A stretch of 37,471 nt of DNA from Planctomycetaceae bacterium (GTDB lineage: Bacteria; Planctomycetota; Planctomycetia; Planctomycetales; Planctomycetaceae): contig JACCRE010000089.1 of assembly GCA_013813775.1 (NCBI GenBank), positions 1 to 37,471 on the forward strand. Direction: 5' to 3'. How positions within the stretch are numbered: the first letter of the stretch is position 1; every line of letters begins with the position of its first letter. Of the stretch, positions 9,644 through 19,116 are shown piece by piece. Both the position numbers and the translations under genes were made by a program. The notes beneath the pieces are model-generated. The model ran no database searches. It was not told where the DNA came from and worked only from the letters and a program-made list of their open reading frames with translations.

Positions 9644-9649
9644 TAGAAT
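9644..9649 (+). promoter_or_regulatory. Possible -10 element (TAGAAT) before the zinc-ribbon peptidase
   Basis: TAGAAT within GCTAGAAT, 14 bases before the ATG at 9663. No convincing -35 is seen. The same octamer occurs at 28893-28900 before psd. If used, the transcript would be nearly leaderless. Confidence 0.2.
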
Positions 9650-9662
9650 CCCGCCGTGCCCA

Positions 9663-10811
9663 ATGGAATTGCGCGCTCGCCGATTCCCTCCCACCGTCGC
9701 TTCTCAAGTCGATTGCTCCTCAAAGGCCAAACCGATTCGCACCTACACCTGCCTCTGCGGCGCCACGACGTTCTTCGACAACACCCGCTGCCTGACGTGC
9801 GGTCGCGAGCAAGGCTTCTGCCCGAAGTGCCGGACGCTTTCCGCCCTACTTCCGCAGCCCGACTTCTCGTATCGCTGCGGGACGTGCGACGCACCAGTCG
9901 GCAAGTGCTGGAACTATTCCGCGAACAGCGTGTGCAACCGATGCGTGTCGCCTCCGACCGAGGGGGCGCTGTGCGATTGCTGCCGGTTCAATGCGACGAT
10001 CCCCGATCTGTCGGTATCGGGCAACGCGGCGAAGTGGTATCGGCTGGAAGCGGCGAAGCGACGGTTGTTCTATGATCTCGACCTGTTGGGACTGCCCTAC
10101 GGGACTTCGTCCGACGGGATCGATCCGCCGCTCGCCTTCGACTTCAAAGCCGATTACATCCCCGTCGACGACTTCTGGCGGCCGACCGGCGACGAGGAGC
10201 AGGTCTACACGGGCCACGCGAACGGCCGAATCACGATCAACGTTCGCGAGGCCGACGACGTCGAGCGCGAAAAGCTGCGCGTCGATATGGGCGAAGCCCA
10301 CCGCACATTGATCGGTCATTTTCGCCACGAGATCGGCCACTACTATTGGGACATGCTCGTCAAAGACCGGCGCGAGGACGAGTTCAAGGCTCTGTTCGGC
10401 GACCACGAGAACCCGGCGTACAACGACGCCATGAACGCGTACTACCAGAGCGGCCCGGCGTACGACTGGCCGTCGCGGTGCGTGAGCGCCTACGCCTCGA
10501 TGCACCCTTGGGAAGACTTCGCCGAAACGTGGGCGCGATATCTCGCGATGATCAGCGCCCTCGACACGGCCCGCCACGCCGGCTTCGAGACCGAAACCGA
10601 CTCGACGCGCGACTCGATCGACACCCTCGTCGCGCGCTACCAGCGGCTGGGCATCGCGCTCAACGAGATCAACCGCAGCATGGGCCTGATCGATGTCGTG
10701 CCGGACGTGTTCGTACCAGCAGTCGTCGAGAAGCTCCGCTACATCGACGGTCTCGTGCGCGAGGCCCGCGAAAACAACCAGGTCTTCCGTTCGGTCGCGG
10801 CTCTCGGATAA
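9663..10811 (+). CDS. Zinc-ribbon protein with HExxH metallopeptidase domain (Peptidase_Mx-like)
   Basis: This 382-residue protein starts with Cys-rich zinc ribbons (CLCG, CLTCG, CPKC, CGTC, CNRC, CDCC between about residues 30 and 110). A putative zinc-metallopeptidase domain follows, with HEIGHYYW (His 222, Glu 223, His 226). This layout matches the family known as putative zinc-binding peptidases (DUF2248/Peptidase_Mx). A conserved-looking downstream segment, HPWEDFAETWARYL, could supply the third metal ligand. There is no signal peptide, so it is cytoplasmic. The ATG at 9663 is preferred to the upstream GTG at 9570, because residues encoded before it look random. The gene follows priA by 111 bases with its own possible -10 element. 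The substrate is unknown. Confidence 0.75.
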   Translation: MELRARRFPPTVASQVDCSSKAKPIRTYTCLCGATTFFDNTRCLTCGREQGFCPKCRTLSALLPQPDFSYRCGTCDAPVGKCWNYSANSVCNRCVSPPTEGALCDCCRFNATIPDLSVSGNAAKWYRLEAAKRRLFYDLDLLGLPYGTSSDGIDPPLAFDFKADYIPVDDFWRPTGDEEQVYTGHANGRITINVREADDVEREKLRVDMGEAHRTLIGHFRHEIGHYYWDMLVKDRREDEFKALFGDHENPAYNDAMNAYYQSGPAYDWPSRCVSAYASMHPWEDFAETWARYLAMISALDTARHAGFETETDSTRDSIDTLVARYQRLGIALNEINRSMGLIDVVPDVFVPAVVEKLRYIDGLVREARENNQVFRSVAALG

Positions 10812-10861
10812 AGCCGGCCGATGCTCGCGGAAAACAGAAATCGCGCGCTACAAATGAGAAA

Positions 10862-10880
10862 CCCCCGGCCTTGCCGGGGG
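10862..10880 (-). terminator. Hairpin terminator after tRNA-Val
   Basis: An 8-bp GC stem (10862-10869 with 10873-10880) has a 3-base loop and is followed on the minus strand by a T-rich GTTTCTC stretch. It lies 25 bases beyond the 3' end of the tRNA gene. It might also act on transcripts of the plus-strand gene that ends at 10811. Confidence 0.55.
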
Positions 10881-10904
10881 CTTCGATCCATCATCGCGAA
10901 TCAA

Positions 10905-10977
<73 letters not shown>

Positions 10978-10991
10978 GAAGTGTTCCTCCA

Positions 10992-11020
10992 TCAATAGCC
11001 CCTTCGGGCCTGTTCGGCAA
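10992..11020 (-). promoter_or_regulatory. Candidate promoter of tRNA-Val
   Basis: On the minus strand: TTGCCG (plus 11015-11020), exactly 17 bases, TATTGA (plus 10992-10997). The predicted start of transcription is about 8 bases before the tRNA 5' end. Confidence 0.5.
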
Positions 11021-11240
11021 GAGTTCCGACACGATTCGGTCGAGGACGGTTCGAGAGAAACTCTGCCGATCGCCCGGGTGACGCGGATTGGCGATGGTCG
11101 TGTCGGCGACGGTTCGGAATCTTCGGACGGATCGGTCGAAGCCGCACGGTCGCGAGGGCCGATTTTCTCGATACGCCCTGCCGAGCCTGGAGGCCCGGAG
11201 GGCGAGTTCCGCCGCCTCCTATTCGCATCGGGCCACCGCC

Positions 11241-11813
11241 ATGACGGCCGTCGCCGCGACGCTCTCTCGGTCCGCCTGGGCCGGGATGACCGTTTACGTC
11301 GCCTTTCTGCTGATCCACTCGGCCAACGCCGCCGAGGTTCGGCAACTCCATCCCGTGCCCGACGACGCCTCGGATGCCGCCTCGCCGCAGGCGATGCAGG
11401 TGCCGCCGCCCGGCACGCCGACGCCCTACGGGCCGCTGCCGCCGCCGGCACCGCCCTTCCGCGACACGATCTACGGGGCGCACATCAACCCCGGCATGCC
11501 CGACAGCCCGGCGTTCCTGCATCCGCACCTGCCGGAATACCAGACCCGTTACGGCATCTGGTATCAGCCGCGAGCCTATCGGGAACCGACGAAGCAAGTG
11601 TATCGACCGAGCCCGTTCCGACCGCGAGGCTGGGGCAACCAGTTCTACGATCCCTGCCTCAAAGACCGCATGGACTACAACCGCTACGTGGTCAAAGACC
11701 TGCCGAGCCGCTACGGCCCGTCGTACTACCCGAAGTACACGCCCGCCAGCGAATGCGTGATCTTCCGCCCGGAACGGCACTACACGCCACCGGTGTACGG
11801 GGCGGCCGAGTGA
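11241..11813 (+). CDS. Secreted Pro/Tyr-rich orphan protein
   Basis: I recognise no family. The protein has 190 residues. The ATG at 11241 opens a signal peptide (TLSRSAWAGMTVYVAFLL, then IHSANA-AE). Next come a proline-rich linker with PPPGTPTPYGPLPPPAPP and a Tyr/Arg/Pro-rich body with several Y-x-P or R-P pairs, ending near the stop with HYTPPVYGAAE. Two cysteines occur (in DPCLK and SECVIF). The longer open frame from 11088 hides the signal peptide, so it is rejected. It is probably cell-envelope associated. The stop codon is followed immediately by purine-rich octamer repeats. Confidence 0.7.
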   Translation: MTAVAATLSRSAWAGMTVYVAFLLIHSANAAEVRQLHPVPDDASDAASPQAMQVPPPGTPTPYGPLPPPAPPFRDTIYGAHINPGMPDSPAFLHPHLPEYQTRYGIWYQPRAYREPTKQVYRPSPFRPRGWGNQFYDPCLKDRMDYNRYVVKDLPSRYGPSYYPKYTPASECVIFRPERHYTPPVYGAAE

Positions 11814-11816
11814 GTT

Positions 11817-11848
11817 TGGAGAACGGAAGAACGGAGAATTGAGGAGTC
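11817..11848. repeat. Purine-rich octamer array
   Basis: Four consecutive 8-base units follow the stop codon: TGGAGAAC, GGAAGAAC, GGAGAATT, GAGGAGTC. GGAAGAAC is also a unit of the argH leader array at 4251-4258. The array lies between two convergent genes. Confidence 0.55.
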
Positions 11849-11885
11849 GATTTGTGCTCTCGCGAAACGCCGCAGTGATGCGGCG

Positions 11886-14003
11886 TCATTCTTTGGCTCG
11901 TAGCAATCTCTCGCGAATCAGCTCGATTTTGTACAAGCGGAGCGACGGGCCGGTCGTCGTATCATCGTCGTCGATAACGTTGCCGTCGGGGCCGATCAGG
12001 ATGTAGCTCGGGTAACCGCTCAGGCCAGATTCTTCATACCGGCGAATTGTTCGACCATCGGGTTCGTCGACGACGATCGGGAACGCCATCTTTTCTTTCG
12101 CGGCGTGCTCGCGGACGGCGTCGGCGATCGCCGAGTTGTCGTGAACGGCGATGACTTCGACTCCGTGATCGTGGTAAAGCTCGTGCAGCAGCTTGACCGA
12201 CGGAAGATCGCCATGGCACGGGCCGCAGCCGATGAACCAAAAGTCAAGTAGCACATATTTGCCGCGCAGGCCCGCGAGACTGTTGACAGGTTGGCTGATG
12301 TTGAGCCAGGTTCCATCCAGCGGCGGGGCCGGTTCTCCGATTGGCGACGAGGCCGCTAATTCCTCTTGGCGGCCAGCCGGCAACTCACCGCGTTCCCATT
12401 CGCTCAACTCATCACGAAACTCGCGCAGCAGCGCGCCGGGTGATTCGAGTTCGAGCGTGAGTGTGATGTCGTGTAGTGTTTCGGCTGCGTTTAGTCGCAC
12501 GGCGGTTCGAGCCGCCAGTCGTTCATAGGGGTGAAACGCCACGAGCGGTTGCTCGGGGCGAGGCTCCTCGGTCTCTAAATCCTGCGGCACGAAGGGCGGC
12601 GCCAGTTCAAAACGCCCTTCTGCGTCGGTCGCGACCGGCTGCATCCACCGCAGATTCCCGCGCAGCCTCACGACGGCCTTCTCGACCGGTCGTCCTCCCG
12701 CATCGACGACACGGCCAGTGATCTTCGGCATCGGCAGCAACGTGAGGTCCGGCGCGACCGTCGAACCGTCGCCGGCAACGGTGAATTCGAGCGCATCCGG
12801 CTCTGAAACGAATCCTTGCCCTTGGTAGCTCACACGCACCGGGCCGGCGGCAACGTCGAGTGCATATTCGCCATTAGCGTCGGTTTCGGCCCAACCGACG
12901 TGCATCCAATTCGACAGAAGATCGCGTCGATCGTCGTCAGGCCCTTTGTTCGGAATCTCGCCTTGAAGCGAAGCGGCCTTTACGGGCTGGCCTGCGTGAT
13001 CCACGACGCGACCGCGCACCGTGACCTTCTTGTGAAGGACGAATGCGAATGTTCGGCGTCCCTCGTTCGCAATATGCACGAATTCTTGCTTCGTGATTCG
13101 CGATTCGTACCACGGCGAAACGAAATAGTCGGGATGCTTCAGCCACAGCGACGTGTATCGACCCGGCTCGACCGTCAGGCGTGCAACGCCGCGATCGTCG
13201 AGAGGAAGTTGATGCCAGATGACGGTCGAAGGGTGATGAAAAGGATCATGTCGCAGGTCGATCTCGACCTCCGAAGCCCGTTCTCCCGAATAACTCGGCG
13301 ATATCGAGAGGGTGACCGCCACACCCGGATGCATCACGCGCTCCGAAATCACGCCGGGTCGAACTTTAATCTCCTTCAACTCGATCGGTGCGAAATCGTC
13401 GTGCTCGACGATCGTCGTCACGACGGCGTCTTCCGGCAGGTCGGGCAGTCGCAAATGACCGGTTTCGTCGCTCGGCGGAACGGACATGCCGAACGTCTCC
13501 CATTCGTCGCGCTGACGAATCCAGAACTCGCCTGTTTCGTCGCGCGGTGAGAGAGTCCTCAGTCGGGCGCCGGAAATCGGCCGATTCTGCTCGTCGCGAA
13601 TGATGATCGACGACGAGACCGGCTTCCGCAGCACGAAGTCGTGCGACTGGCTGGCTCCGGCTTCAAGCACGAAGTAGCGAAACGTTTTCGCGAAACCATC
13701 CTTCCTGGCAATCACCAGATACCAGCCCTCGGGCAACTTCGGGAACACGAACGCTCCCGAATCGTCTGTTTCGAGACTGTTCAACGTCTTGTAGTGACGT
13801 TGCTTCGATTCGACGTCGTCGAGATCCAACTCGACCGCTGCCCCAGCGACCGGTTTTCCTTCGCTGTCGACGACTCGGCCGGAAAGGCTTGCGGCGGCTA
13901 CGGCCTTGGTGTCCGCATGGTTAGTTTCCTGCGCTCTTGCGCAGACCGTTCCAAGCAGGCACAGACAGACAATGACGAAAGGGCGAGCAGCGTCGAGCTT
14001 CAT
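11886..14003 (-). CDS. Exported carboxypeptidase-regulatory/TlpA-like thioredoxin fusion
   Basis: This 705-residue exported protein has a signal peptide (PFVIVCLCLLGTVCARA). Several Ig-like carboxypeptidase-regulatory repeats follow, recognisable by openings such as LSGRVVDSEGKPVAGA, VRGRVVDHAGQPVKAA and ITGRVVDAGGRPVEKA. The C-terminal domain of about 150 residues is TlpA/AhpC-type thioredoxin. It has FWFIGCGPCHGDLPS with the redox pair Cys 593/Cys 596 and the cis-Pro loop GYPSYILIGPDG. Such fusions are frequent in planctomycetes and are expected to be periplasmic thiol-disulfide proteins; the partner is unknown. GGAG six bases before the ATG at 14003 supports the start. The 274-base gap upstream (14004-14277) holds only a pyrimidine-rich repeat near 14217-14251. 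Confidence 0.85.
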   Translation of the reverse strand: MKLDAARPFVIVCLCLLGTVCARAQETNHADTKAVAAASLSGRVVDSEGKPVAGAAVELDLDDVESKQRHYKTLNSLETDDSGAFVFPKLPEGWYLVIARKDGFAKTFRYFVLEAGASQSHDFVLRKPVSSSIIIRDEQNRPISGARLRTLSPRDETGEFWIRQRDEWETFGMSVPPSDETGHLRLPDLPEDAVVTTIVEHDDFAPIELKEIKVRPGVISERVMHPGVAVTLSISPSYSGERASEVEIDLRHDPFHHPSTVIWHQLPLDDRGVARLTVEPGRYTSLWLKHPDYFVSPWYESRITKQEFVHIANEGRRTFAFVLHKKVTVRGRVVDHAGQPVKAASLQGEIPNKGPDDDRRDLLSNWMHVGWAETDANGEYALDVAAGPVRVSYQGQGFVSEPDALEFTVAGDGSTVAPDLTLLPMPKITGRVVDAGGRPVEKAVVRLRGNLRWMQPVATDAEGRFELAPPFVPQDLETEEPRPEQPLVAFHPYERLAARTAVRLNAAETLHDITLTLELESPGALLREFRDELSEWERGELPAGRQEELAASSPIGEPAPPLDGTWLNISQPVNSLAGLRGKYVLLDFWFIGCGPCHGDLPSVKLLHELYHDHGVEVIAVHDNSAIADAVREHAAKEKMAFPIVVDEPDGRTIRRYEESGLSGYPSYILIGPDGNVIDDDDTTTGPSLRLYKIELIRERLLRAKE

Positions 14004-14216
14004 CTCCGGCTCCGTATGGCAATAGCAAGCGATCTTGCGTCACTCGATGAAATGCCGCTGCCGTCCGCGGTCGCGCAAAGATTTCTTCGTTTCGCGCAAA
14101 TGTAGGGCCGGCAGGGTGGCCGGGGCGGTCTGGCGAGATCACTTTCGAAAACGGCTTCGAAACGGGGCTGACGAACCGTAAGAGCCGACGGCCACCCGCC
14201 GGTGAACGACGCTTGC

Positions 14217-14251
14217 GTCTCCCCATCTCCCACTCCCCCGTCTCCCCGTCA
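14217..14251. repeat. Degenerate heptamer/octamer array beyond the RND pump gene
   Basis: Units of 7-8 bases read on the plus strand: GTCTCCCC, ATCTCCC, ACTCCCCC, GTCTCCCC. On the coding (minus) strand of the adjacent pump gene this is purine-rich and lies just after its stop codon. Confidence 0.5.
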
Positions 14252-14277
14252 AAACGCAACTTATCCGCGAAGACGCT

Positions 14278-17200
14278 CTAAATCATCTCGGCTTCCGCTG
14301 CCGCGAGTCGTTCGATGCGTTTGCCGGTGAAGAACCAGAACAGGCCGGGGCGGAGGATGTATTCGCAGGCCGTCGAGGTCACGAGGCCGCCCAGGATCAC
14401 GGTCGCGACGGGATAAAGCACTTCCTTGCCCGGCAGGTGTCCGCCGATGACGAGCGGAATGAGGCCCAGGCCCGTCGTGAGGGCGGTCATCAGCACGGGG
14501 GCGAGTCGCTCGAGGCTGCCGCGGAGGATCATGTCTTTCGTGAAGCCGTCGGTGCGGTACAGATCGATGTAGTGCGAGACGAGCAGAATGCCGTTGCGGG
14601 CGGCGATGCCTCCCAGGCTGATGAAGCCCACCATCGCCGCCACGCTGAGCGTCTGCCCCGTGAGAAGCAGCGCGGCGACGCCGCCGGCGAACGCGACCGG
14701 TAGCGCCACCAGAATCTGAAACACGACGCTCACGCTGCGCAGCGACGAGTACAACAACAGTCCCACGCCGGCGATCGCCAGTGCGCTCAGCAGCGTGATC
14801 CGCTGGGTCGCCTCCTGCTGAGCCTCGAACTGGCCGCCGTAGGAGACGACGTAGCCTTCAGGCATCTCGACTTCTTGGGCGACGCGCTCGCGGATCGCAG
14901 CGACGGCGCCCCCCAGGTCGCGGCCGAGAGTGTTCACCCTCACGACGATTCGGCGTCGCGCGTTCTCTCGCATGATCTCATTCGGCCCGCCGCCTTCATA
15001 GACATGCGCGAGTTCCGAGAGGGGCAGCTTCGTGCCGTCGGGAAGTTCGATGTGCATGCGGTGCAGGTTCACGAGGTCCGTCCGATACGGCTCGTCGAAG
15101 CGCACGAGCAAGTCGAACTGCCGCTGGCCGTCGAGGACCGTCGACACGACCCGGCCGTTCATCGCCGTCTCGATAAAGTCGTTCACGAAGGCTGCCGAGA
15201 CGCCGTAAAAGGCGAGCTTGTCGCGGCGGAGTTCGAGGCGAAGTTGCGGAATCGTCGCCTGCTGCTCGACGACCGGCTCAGCGAGACCGGGCACGTCAGC
15301 AATTGCCGTCTTGATCTCATTCGCTTTGCGTCGCAGCGTGCCGAGATCGTCTCCATAAAGTTTGATCGCGATCTGGGCGGTCACGCCGCTGAGCATGTGG
15401 CTGATGAGGTGCTGAATCGGCTGCTCGACCTCGTACTGGATGCCGGGCACGTCGTCGAGTTCCTTCCGCAGGGCGTCGATGACCCCTTGACGCGAAAGGT
15501 TCGTGTCGGGGTTGAGCCGCAGCACGTATTCGGTCGTGTTGACGCTCATCACGTGCTCGTCGAGTTCGGCGCGGCCTGTTTTTCCGATGAAATCGAGGAT
15601 GGGGGCCTGCGGACGCTCGGGCGACGCCATCAGCGACATCAATCGCGAGTCGACGATCTTCCGCACGTCCTTGCTGGCTTCGAGCGAGGCTCCGGCCGGC
15701 AGAAAGAAGTTGACCTGCGCGGCTCCTTCGTTGAAGGGGGGCAGGAAGTCGGTGCCCATCTGCGTGACCGCGACTCCCGACAGCAGCACCGCAACGGCGG
15801 TGATCGCCCCCGCGGCGATGAGGCCGGTCCTGGTCATGCTGAGGCGAATCGGAATCGTCGCGAGCCGCTTCAGGCCGCGCAACAGGAAACCGTCGCCGGT
15901 GCGATGCGTCGCCTTCGCATTCGGCAGCAGGTAGTACGACAGCACCGGCGTGACGGTCATCGACACGATCATCGAGGCGAGGATCGACACGATGTAGGCC
16001 ATGCCGAGCGGAGCGAACAAACGGCCTTCCATGCCCGTGAGCGCGAACAGCGGCATGAACACGATGACGACCATCGCCGTGCCGATGGCGATCGAACTGC
16101 GAACTTCCCGACTTGCGGTGAAGACGACCTGCAACGCTGACGAACGCGTTTCAAGGGGCTTCGCCGCGTTCTCCTTGAGCCGTCGGTAGATATTCTCGAC
16201 ATCGACGATGGCGTCGTCGACGAGTTCGCCCATCGCCACGGCGAGGCCGCCGAGCGTCATCACGTTGATCGACATGTCGAACCAGCGGAACACGAGCGCC
16301 GTGGTCACGATCGAAAGCGGAATCGCCGTGAGCGTGATCGCCGTCGTGCGGAAGTTGAGCAGAAACAGGAACAGCACGATCACCACCAGGACCGCCCCGT
16401 CGCGCAAGGCTTCCGCGACGTTCGCCACGGCGTAGTCAATGAACTGACGTTGCTGATACAGCGACGCATCGATCACGACGTCTTTCGGCAGGCCCGCCCG
16501 CATGTCGGCCACGGCCTTGGTGATCTCTTCGGTGAGATGGCGCGTGTCGGTGCCGGGCTGCTTCTGAATCGTCAGCACGACGGCCTGCCGTCCGTTGACT
16601 GCCGAATCGCCACGTTTGACCTGCGGACCTTCGACGACCTTCGCGAGATCGGCGATACGGATGCTGCGTCCGCCGGCTCGTCGTTCGACGACGATCTTCT
16701 CGATGTCTTCGATCGACTGCACGCGGCCGAGACCGCGCACGAGCAATTCTTTCGGTCCGTCTTCGAGGTAGCCGCCGGTGACGTTGAGGTTCCCGGCCTT
16801 CAGGGCCGCTTCGATTTCGTCGAGCGTGATCTCGAAGGTGTGCATCGCGTGCGGATTCACGAGCACCTGGTACTGCTTGCGGTCCCCGCCCATTGTGATG
16901 ACTTGCGACACGCCCGGGATCGTGAGCAGTTGCCGCCGGACGACCCAATCGGCGAGCGTTCGCAGTTCGAGCGTGCTGGTCTCGCCCGTTTCGCTCCACA
17001 TGCCGATCATCATGATCTGGCCCAGCAGGCTCGACATCGGCCCCATTTGCGGGTCGATGCCCTCGGGCATTTGCTCCGCCGCGATCGCCGTGCGTTCCTG
17101 CACGATCTGCCGAGCGGTGTAGATGTCGGTGTTCCAATCGAACTCGACGTAGATCACGCTCAGGCCGATGCCGCTTTGACTCCGCACGGCCTCGACGCCC

Positions 17201-17430
17201 GGTGCGCCGTTGAGCTGCGTTTCGAGCGGGAACGTGACCAGCGTTTCGACCTCTTCCGGCGCCAGGCCCGGCGACTCGGTGATCAGCACGACGCGCGGCC
17301 GCGTCAGGTCGGGCAACACGTCGATCGGCAAGCCGGCCGCGACGACCGTGCCATACACCATGGTTCCCACCGCCAGCGCGAGCAGCAGCGGTCGATGCGT
17401 CAGTGAGAAGCGGATGACGTGATCGAGCAT
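14278..17430 (-). CDS. Heavy-metal efflux RND transporter, CusA/CzcA family
   Basis: Inner-membrane proton-driven pump of the HME-RND class, 1050 residues, close to the family norm. Visible features: the first transmembrane helix followed by GLPIDVLPDLTRPRV, two large periplasmic loops, and two blocks of transmembrane helices. TM4 carries the acidic motif GELVDDAIVDVEN (near residue 405), diagnostic of heavy-metal RND pumps. It is the last gene of a minus-strand operon after the small Cys/His-rich protein and the membrane fusion protein. No outer-membrane factor gene is present here. The metal (Cu, Ag, Zn, Co or Ni) cannot be decided from sequence alone. The ATG at 17430 is directly preceded by a heptamer array rather than a Shine-Dalgarno. 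Confidence 0.93.
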   Translation of the reverse strand: MLDHVIRFSLTHRPLLLALAVGTMVYGTVVAAGLPIDVLPDLTRPRVVLITESPGLAPEEVETLVTFPLETQLNGAPGVEAVRSQSGIGLSVIYVEFDWNTDIYTARQIVQERTAIAAEQMPEGIDPQMGPMSSLLGQIMMIGMWSETGETSTLELRTLADWVVRRQLLTIPGVSQVITMGGDRKQYQVLVNPHAMHTFEITLDEIEAALKAGNLNVTGGYLEDGPKELLVRGLGRVQSIEDIEKIVVERRAGGRSIRIADLAKVVEGPQVKRGDSAVNGRQAVVLTIQKQPGTDTRHLTEEITKAVADMRAGLPKDVVIDASLYQQRQFIDYAVANVAEALRDGAVLVVIVLFLFLLNFRTTAITLTAIPLSIVTTALVFRWFDMSINVMTLGGLAVAMGELVDDAIVDVENIYRRLKENAAKPLETRSSALQVVFTASREVRSSIAIGTAMVVIVFMPLFALTGMEGRLFAPLGMAYIVSILASMIVSMTVTPVLSYYLLPNAKATHRTGDGFLLRGLKRLATIPIRLSMTRTGLIAAGAITAVAVLLSGVAVTQMGTDFLPPFNEGAAQVNFFLPAGASLEASKDVRKIVDSRLMSLMASPERPQAPILDFIGKTGRAELDEHVMSVNTTEYVLRLNPDTNLSRQGVIDALRKELDDVPGIQYEVEQPIQHLISHMLSGVTAQIAIKLYGDDLGTLRRKANEIKTAIADVPGLAEPVVEQQATIPQLRLELRRDKLAFYGVSAAFVNDFIETAMNGRVVSTVLDGQRQFDLLVRFDEPYRTDLVNLHRMHIELPDGTKLPLSELAHVYEGGGPNEIMRENARRRIVVRVNTLGRDLGGAVAAIRERVAQEVEMPEGYVVSYGGQFEAQQEATQRITLLSALAIAGVGLLLYSSLRSVSVVFQILVALPVAFAGGVAALLLTGQTLSVAAMVGFISLGGIAARNGILLVSHYIDLYRTDGFTKDMILRGSLERLAPVLMTALTTGLGLIPLVIGGHLPGKEVLYPVATVILGGLVTSTACEYILRPGLFWFFTGKRIERLAAAEAEMI

Positions 17431-17436
17431 GGACGG

Positions 17437-17471
17437 ACGAGGGAGTGGCGAGTGGGGAACGGCGAATGGCT
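17437..17471. repeat. Heptamer array in front of the RND pump gene
   Basis: There are five 7-base units on the plus strand: ACGAGGG, AGTGGCG, AGTGGGG, AACGGCG and AATGGCT. On the coding (minus) strand they are pyrimidine-rich and end six bases before the ATG at 17430. The rest of the gap up to the stop at 17492 continues in a similar style (ACTTCCG, AACTTCC, TATCTCC). Confidence 0.7.
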
Positions 17472-17491
17472 ACTTCCGAACTTCCTATCTC

Positions 17492-19006
17492 CTAATGGCT
17501 ATGCCCGTGGTGATCCCCGCCTCCGCCGCCTTCTGCGGCGTTTCTGAGAGCCAGTAGCAACTGGTAGGCGCGATTCATCGCGACGAGGTCACCTGTCTTG
17601 AGCTGTGACGACTCGGCGAGCACCGTCGATTCGGAGTCACGAAACGCGATGGCGACAGGAATCTGTTGAAACTCTTCCTCGTACAACCGCTTCCCATCGG
17701 GGCCGGGTTCCGGCAATGCGTGGCGACCGGAAAGACGGAAGACGAACGCGGACGCGCCTTCGGTGACCACCGCTTCCGACGGCAGCACGATGCGGTCTTC
17801 AAGCGTTTCGATGGGCAGTCGCACATGCACGCGCTGCCCGGGTTTGAACTTCCAGGAGCGAAAGACGCGACCTTGCTCATCGACGGCGTCGCGCAGCACT
17901 TGATTCTCGATAGGTATGTAGAAGGCGAACGTTTGCGTCACCGGGTCGACGTGATTATCGAGATACCGCACCTTCAATCCTTCGATGACATTGCCGTGCG
18001 CGTGCATCGAGCCGGGCGAACCAACCGGCCCGTCGATACCGCCATGGCCTTCGCCGCCGAACTCAACGGCGACGGCCTCGCGATCACCAACCGCGGCGAC
18101 GACGGGCACGTCGCGCTCGAAGGCATGGCCCTGCACATAGAGCCGCGTGTGACGCGCGAGGCGGGCGAGGGCTTTCTCAGGTGCGACGCTTTCGCCGGGA
18201 TGCGCGTTGATCGATTCGACGGTGTATTCCCAGTCGTCCGTCTCAACAGACTTCGAAGTCGAACTGACCTGCGCGTCGTTGCGCGTCGCGCCATGCGTGT
18301 CCGGAAATCGCGGCACGACAATCGTCACTGTCTTCACAAGCTCCTGGTTCGTGATGATCCCGTCGATCTGAGCCCGCGTCAGCCCGCGGATCAGCAGTTC
18401 CTGCACTCGGGTGTGGCGTTGTCCTTCGACCCGGCGCAAGTCGTATTCGAGTTGCAGCTTCTGTTTCGCCGCGACCGACCCGCCGGCCGTGAGCGGCCCC
18501 AACCGGTCGAGTTCGGCCTGTAACGTCGTGATTTGCTGAAGGTCGTCGAGCAGCCGCGACTGCGCTTCAGCCAGGGCCTCGCCCGTCAGGTCGAGTTCGA
18601 ACAGCGGATCGGCGGGCCGAACGGCCTGCCCGGGAGCCACATGGATCGCCGTGACGACGCCGGCCACGCGTGCCGGCACATCGGCCGTGCTGTGACCCGG
18701 AGCCTCGACGACTTCGCCCGGGATATGCAGCGTGCGCACGAAGTCGCGTCGCCGGACGCGACCGGTCTTCAGGCCGAGATTCGCCCGGGCGGTGGGTGAA
18801 ATATCGACATGATCCCCCGGTTCGCCGCCTGCGTGCGCGGCATGGTCATGGCCGGCGTGATCGTCGTGTTCTTCAGCGGCGGGGCGTGCAACCGGGGCGA
18901 CACGGTCTCGAATCGCCGACCAAGGCGTCGCCAGGCCGGCGACGAAGGCACCGATCAATAGTAAACAGGCAGCGATCGAGACGATCGGCGTCGAGAAGAG
19001 GCGCAT
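17492..19006 (-). CDS. RND efflux membrane fusion protein (CusB/CzcB-like), His-rich
   Basis: Periplasmic adaptor that links the RND pump to an outer-membrane channel, 504 residues. It begins with a membrane anchor (MRLFSTPIVSIAACLLLIG). A His/Asp-rich stretch follows (EEHDDHAGHDHAAHAGG, about residues 45-62), then the barrel-sandwich/lipoyl start (HIPGEVVEAPGH and ARVAGVVTAIHVAPGQAV), a coiled-coil hairpin, and beta-barrel regions. The C-terminus is again His-rich (DHHGHSH). The His-rich ends suggest Zn, Ni, Co or Cu binding. The open frame reaches 19108, but ATG 19006 starts the membrane anchor and is preferred. It is followed by the pump gene after 61 bases and preceded by the small Cys/His-rich protein gene after 110 bases. 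Confidence 0.9.
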   Translation of the reverse strand: MRLFSTPIVSIAACLLLIGAFVAGLATPWSAIRDRVAPVARPAAEEHDDHAGHDHAAHAGGEPGDHVDISPTARANLGLKTGRVRRRDFVRTLHIPGEVVEAPGHSTADVPARVAGVVTAIHVAPGQAVRPADPLFELDLTGEALAEAQSRLLDDLQQITTLQAELDRLGPLTAGGSVAAKQKLQLEYDLRRVEGQRHTRVQELLIRGLTRAQIDGIITNQELVKTVTIVVPRFPDTHGATRNDAQVSSTSKSVETDDWEYTVESINAHPGESVAPEKALARLARHTRLYVQGHAFERDVPVVAAVGDREAVAVEFGGEGHGGIDGPVGSPGSMHAHGNVIEGLKVRYLDNHVDPVTQTFAFYIPIENQVLRDAVDEQGRVFRSWKFKPGQRVHVRLPIETLEDRIVLPSEAVVTEGASAFVFRLSGRHALPEPGPDGKRLYEEEFQQIPVAIAFRDSESTVLAESSQLKTGDLVAMNRAYQLLLALRNAAEGGGGGDHHGHSH

Positions 19007-19116
19007 AAGATCCGCCGTCAGAAAGCGAATAGAAACTGCGGTGACGGAAGCAGGCCGCCGCGCGGGAAAGAAGGGAACGCCGACCGTGTGGATCGGTTCC
19101 GGGCGCAACGCGAGCG

